DNA of 9,368 bases from Fidelibacterota bacterium (GTDB lineage: Bacteria > Fidelibacterota > Marinisomatia > SCGC-AAA003-L08 > GCA-002704045). Below, piece after piece: positions 7,310 to 9,368 of this stretch (position 1 is its first letter; every line of letters starts with the position of its first letter). The stretch spans positions 7,338 to 16,705 of the forward strand of contig PAFF01000081.1 in assembly GCA_002704045.1 (NCBI GenBank), in the 5' to 3' direction. Position numbers and translations under genes: made by a program. The notes under the pieces were generated by a model, which made no database searches, had not been told where the DNA came from, and saw nothing but the letters and a program-made list of their open reading frames with translations.

Positions 7310-7689
7310 GAAAAATTACCAATTACATTAAAAACCATCCTAAATTCACTACAGCATGGATAGTTGTTCTGGTTAGTACTTTTTTAATGCTTTATTTTAA
7401 TATAGATGCAAAAGTTATAGCTATTATATCAATACTTATGGCTTGGTTTACTAATGCATTTATTGGAATTGGTACATTTATCTCACTAATACCAGTTGTA
7501 GGACCGATTGTTGTGAATATTTTTTCTATACCATTTTTTTGGTTAATGAATGGAGTCGGCTATTTCTCATCTGCATATGCTATCAAAAAAGGTAAACAAA
7601 GAGAATTGCTTAAACACAGACTAATTAATATTGTTCTTTTAATTGGTATAATTATAGGATATATACTAGGTCATTTATTTCCAGTATAA
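7306..7689 (+). CDS. small multi-spanning membrane protein of unknown function
   Basis: I do not recognise this 127-residue protein. A basic N-terminus (MRKITNYIKNHPK) precedes about four hydrophobic segments: roughly residues 15-31, 36-62, 63-90 and 106-125. The third segment has helix-breaking GPIVV and PFFWLMNGVGYF stretches. A basic loop (KKGKQRELLKHR, about 94-105) separates it from the last helix, and the protein ends LGHLFPV. The ATG overlaps the TGA of the preceding gene (ATGA), so translation is almost certainly coupled. It is the last gene of the + strand unit; the terminator begins at the base after its stop. Position suggests a role linked to the glycosyltransferases and the exported DUF3108-like protein, such as a membrane partner or transporter-like helper, but this is inference from location only. 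Confidence 0.75.
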   Translation: MRKITNYIKNHPKFTTAWIVVLVSTFLMLYFNIDAKVIAIISILMAWFTNAFIGIGTFISLIPVVGPIVVNIFSIPFFWLMNGVGYFSSAYAIKKGKQRELLKHRLINIVLLIGIIIGYILGHLFPV

Positions 7690-7717
7690 AAAAAGGGATC
7701 CAAATGGATCCCTTTTT
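7690..7717. terminator. bidirectional rho-independent terminator
   Basis: A perfect 12-bp inverted repeat (AAAAAGGGATCC, positions 7690-7701, and its complement at 7706-7717) with an AAAT loop. The stem core is GGGATCC/GGATCCC, and A/T runs form the outer stem, so a U-run follows the hairpin whichever strand is transcribed. It begins right after the stop of the last + gene and lies 23 bases beyond the stop of the - strand porin gene, as expected between convergent units. Confidence 0.92.
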
Positions 7718-7719
7718 AA

Positions 7720-7736
7720 TAGAAATTTAATTTCTA
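7720..7736. repeat. small AT-rich hairpin just downstream of the porin stop
   Basis: TAGAAAT and ATTTCTA form a 7-bp inverted repeat around a TTA loop. It lies between the porin stop and the main terminator, 4 bases from the stop. Only one G-C pair is present, so it is weak. It may cap the porin message 3' end together with the adjacent terminator, or it may be chance in AT-rich DNA. Confidence 0.35.
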
Positions 7737-7740
7737 AGAA

Positions 7741-8856
7741 TTAAAAATTCCAAGTCAGTGTAGCACTAGATGATAAAGCTCTATCATTTCTACCTGTTAC
7801 ATATCTTACAGGATCATTAAATAAATCAGTATTATTTAAAACCATATCTAGTGTAAAACTTCCATAGTCAAAACCTAAACCGAAGTTCCAATCAAAATTA
7901 GATACATCCATCGTCATTGGAGTTTCATTATTTTGTGCTTCTCCTTCTACCCATTCACCACTTGAAGCATCAACATAACCCTCTGTTGGAGTATAAGATC
8001 CCATCCAAGTTGATTCATCTCTTGAAGTACCTGCTAATACATATGAATGACCTACACCAAATCTGACAGTTGCCCAATCTGTAACATCTGCTTCTACACC
8101 AAGATTAACTGCGGGTAAAGTAATAGTACTACTTGTTAAATCATCACCACCTGCACCAGCATTAAATGTGTTTGCATGATATCCAAATCCCATTGCAAAA
8201 GTTGCATCTACACCATCACCAACCGGTAAAGATGTAAATAAGTCAACAGAAAGTCCCATATCATTATCTATCATGTCGCCTGTTGCTTCATTTTCCATAG
8301 AAAAGCCAACTAACATATTATCAAACAACCAAACATCTTGTGCTCTTCTTAAGTTAAAAGCTAGACCCATTGAAGATGGTTGATCAGCGTCGGTTCCATC
8401 ATCTTCAGATCCTGTTGAAAAGTTCACACCAATCTCACCAAAATCCATATTCATTCCAAAACCAATACCAAGACCCATATTTGAATATGTACTATTTAGA
8501 TCTCCATCTAATCCATTATCAGTTGATTTCATACCTAACGAAAAGGTTGCACCATATGTACCATTTCCCCACATAAGATTAAACCAATCGTTTGAATCCA
8601 TGTCCGATGCACCGTCGAATTTAAAACCCCACGTAGTTTCGTCACCCCAGACAACTGTAGCTGTACCATTAGCACTTCCAGCTCCTGTAACTTGAACCAT
8701 ATCTAAGTTATTTACCATTGCTGGAAAAGCCGTTACATTAGCATCATCTTCTGGCCAAAAACCAGCATTTCCACCTAAAGCATTGATTCTATCGTTGTTA
8801 CCAAATGCCATTACACAAAATGTCATTAGTAAAGTTATTGTTTTAACGAATTTCAT
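7741..8856 (-). CDS. outer membrane beta-barrel, porin-like protein, strongly acidic
   Basis: A 371-residue exported protein. A signal peptide (MKFVKTITLLMTFCVMAFG) is probably cleaved after G19. The mature start, NNDRINALGGNAGFWPEDDANV, resembles the N-terminus of porin-like proteins of the FCB group, which often begin with an R-x-x-A-L-G-G stretch and an acidic patch. The rest is a run of alternating, glycine- and aromatic-rich strands (for example MGLGIGFGMNMDFGEIGVNF) ending in SATLTWNF, a terminal phenylalanine typical of barrels inserted by the Bam machinery. Composition is extreme: by hand count 38 Asp and 13 Glu against 4 Lys and 8 Arg. Codons are also richer in G and C than in neighbouring genes, which suggests strong expression. 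AAGGAG at 8863-8868 lies 6 bases before the ATG at 8856. The exact porin family and transported solute are not identifiable. Confidence 0.85.
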   Translation of the reverse strand: MKFVKTITLLMTFCVMAFGNNDRINALGGNAGFWPEDDANVTAFPAMVNNLDMVQVTGAGSANGTATVVWGDETTWGFKFDGASDMDSNDWFNLMWGNGTYGATFSLGMKSTDNGLDGDLNSTYSNMGLGIGFGMNMDFGEIGVNFSTGSEDDGTDADQPSSMGLAFNLRRAQDVWLFDNMLVGFSMENEATGDMIDNDMGLSVDLFTSLPVGDGVDATFAMGFGYHANTFNAGAGGDDLTSSTITLPAVNLGVEADVTDWATVRFGVGHSYVLAGTSRDESTWMGSYTPTEGYVDASSGEWVEGEAQNNETPMTMDVSNFDWNFGLGFDYGSFTLDMVLNNTDLFNDPVRYVTGRNDRALSSSATLTWNF

Positions 8857-8892
8857 ATCGTTCTCCTTATTATGTTTTTTTGAATGTGTGTT

Positions 8893-8920
8893 ATTAAGGC
8901 TTTTAACAAAACACCTTAAT
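8893..8920 (-). repeat. hairpin between small membrane protein gene and porin gene
   Basis: Inverted repeat ATTAAGG (8893-8899) and CCTTAAT (8914-8920). The 14-base interior can extend it with a TTTT/AAAA pairing around a three-base loop. On the transcribed - strand it lies 15 bases after the small gene's stop and 36 bases before the porin start. No U-run follows, so it is not a standard terminator. It may be an RNA processing or stability element in the porin leader, or a weak attenuator. Confidence 0.5.
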
Positions 8921-8935
8921 TCTTTTACTACTTAA

Positions 8936-9148
8936 TTATTTCTTATACCAAGTTGCAATTAAAGCTAATGCTACCAAACCAGATAATCCAGCATCGCCTA
9001 TTTGGCCCATAAGATTACCAATTCCTTTAATTACACCAAATACATCACTGTATAGTATACCAACAATTACACCAAATACTATTAATGCTCTAAGTAACTC
9101 ATTAAAAGTACCAATCCAATCTGTAAGTGTATCAATTGCTTTTTTCAT
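8936..9148 (-). CDS. small two-helix membrane protein, tandem relative of the next upstream gene; possibly holin-like
   Basis: A 70-residue protein with an amphipathic N-terminus (MKKAIDTLTDWIGTF), a membrane helix (about 20-40, LLRALIVFGVIVGILYS), a glycine-rich linker (GIGNLMGQIGDAG), a second short hydrophobic segment (about 54-68) and a basic end, WYKK. Two in-frame ATGs occur at 9154 and 9148; the ribosome site AAAGGA at 9155-9160 touches the first but sits 6 bases before the second, so 9148 is taken as the start. The layout vaguely recalls the family described as holin of three membrane segments for gene transfer agent release (hydrophobic segment after F-N-x-L-x-R, a short acidic turn, a second helix, basic end). 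That is a weak by-eye resemblance, and no phage genes are nearby. Its C-terminal part resembles the truncated gene at 9225-9368. Confidence 0.72.
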   Translation of the reverse strand: MKKAIDTLTDWIGTFNELLRALIVFGVIVGILYSDVFGVIKGIGNLMGQIGDAGLSGLVALALIATWYKK

Positions 9149-9154
9149 ATTCAT

Positions 9155-9160
9155 TCCTTT
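9155..9160 (-). promoter_or_regulatory. Shine-Dalgarno that selects the second ATG of the 70-residue gene
   Basis: On the - strand AAAGGA immediately precedes the ATG at 9154, leaving no spacer, and lies 6 bases before the in-frame ATG at 9148. Normal spacing therefore supports initiation at 9148, shortening the protein by two residues. Confidence 0.65.
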
Positions 9161-9178
9161 ATATTTTTGTTATAGTCA

Positions 9179-9213
9179 TTAACAGCGAATATCAAAAGAA
9201 TATTCGCTGTTAA
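9179..9213 (-). terminator. 14-bp perfect hairpin between the two small membrane protein genes; candidate terminator or processing element
   Basis: TTAACAGCGAATAT (9179-9192) and its exact complement (9200-9213) enclose a 7-base loop. On the - strand it begins 11 bases after the stop of the truncated upstream gene, the usual place for a terminator. However, the bases after it (TGACTATAAC) are not a U-run, so it may instead be a stability or processing hairpin. It is the longest perfect inverted repeat I found in the window. Confidence 0.55.
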
Positions 9214-9224
9214 AATAGACTTTA

Positions 9225-9368
9225 TTATTTATCCATTATGGATACAAAAACTAGAAGTGCAATTAGTCCAGCTAATCCACCTCCTAGGAAGTTTCTCACT
9301 AAATCAATTATTCCACCAACTGGATCAAATCCTGTCATTGGATAAATAATATTAGCAAATACAAAGAA
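9225..9368 (-). CDS. small membrane protein, C-terminal 47 residues (5'-truncated by window)
   Basis: On the - strand the frame is open from the window edge to a TAA at 9225-9227, giving 47 residues. It starts in a hydrophobic segment (FFVFANIIYP), followed by a turn with TGFDPVGG, an amphipathic stretch (IIDLVRNFLGGG), a second hydrophobic segment (LAGLIALLVFVSI) and MDK. This is the same order as in the neighbouring 70-residue protein: helix, acidic turn, glycine linker, then GL-x-GL-V/I-AL, and a terminal lysine. I read the two as diverged tandem copies. An internal ATG at codon 11 has no ribosome site and would cut off the first helix, so the real start is outside the window. The function is unknown. 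Confidence 0.65.
   Translation of the reverse strand, partial: FFVFANIIYPMTGFDPVGGIIDLVRNFLGGGLAGLIALLVFVSIMDK

Noticed and set aside
8370..8576. Open frame of 68 codons on the + strand
   Set aside because: It is antisense to the porin gene, has His/Gln/Tyr-rich composition from reading the complement of Asp/Asn/Met codons, and has no ribosome site.
9169..9195. Possible - strand promoter (TTGATA, 15-base spacer, TATAAC) for the 70-residue gene
   Set aside because: The spacer is short, the -35 overlaps the hairpin, and transcription would start almost on the ribosome site. In DNA this AT-rich it is too weak to call without transcript data.
9179..9213. Perfect inverted repeat as a phage attachment site or transposon end
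   Set aside because: There is no integrase, transposase or matching second copy in the window, and the location right after a stop codon fits an RNA hairpin better.

Overview
The window is AT-rich (about 70% or more A+T outside one gene) and densely packed, with protein composition dominated by Lys, Ile and Asn. The left-edge gene looks like the C-terminus of an LptD-type outer membrane protein of the Bacteroidota/Chlorobi/Marinimicrobia (FCB) kind. A second outer membrane beta-barrel gene lies on the right, so the host is a Gram-negative (diderm) bacterium. Low GC, very short intergenic gaps and an extremely acidic porin suggest a marine FCB bacterium; Candidatus Marinimicrobia (SAR406) or a marine Bacteroidota would fit. 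The lineage is inferred from memory of family features, not from a search.

Positions 1-7689 hold nine genes on the + strand with gaps of 0-40 bases or short overlaps, probably one long transcription unit: an LptD-like C-terminus (5'-truncated), hisS, an exodeoxyribonuclease III/AP endonuclease, a SPOUT-class RNA methyltransferase, a cystathionine beta-synthase-like PLP enzyme, two tandem membrane-anchored family 2 glycosyltransferases, a secreted DUF3108-like protein and a small multi-spanning membrane protein of unknown function. The last four form the tightest block: 1-base gap, 10-base overlap, 4-base overlap. A perfect 12-bp hairpin with T-runs on both sides ends this unit and also serves the convergent gene.

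Positions 7741-9368 are on the - strand. In transcription order they hold a truncated small membrane protein, a 70-residue small membrane protein that resembles it, and a 371-residue outer membrane porin-like protein. A hairpin without a U-tract follows each of the two small genes, so the segment alternates gene and hairpin up to the true terminator.

Functionally the + unit mixes housekeeping genes (tRNA charging, DNA repair, RNA methylation, sulfur amino acid metabolism) with envelope genes. The glycosyltransferase pair, the exported DUF3108-like protein and the small membrane protein are the best candidate for an undescribed envelope glycan or glycolipid module. The tandem small membrane proteins upstream of the porin are the second point of interest. 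No RNA genes, CRISPR arrays, insertion sequences or gene-free stretches over 300 bases were seen.
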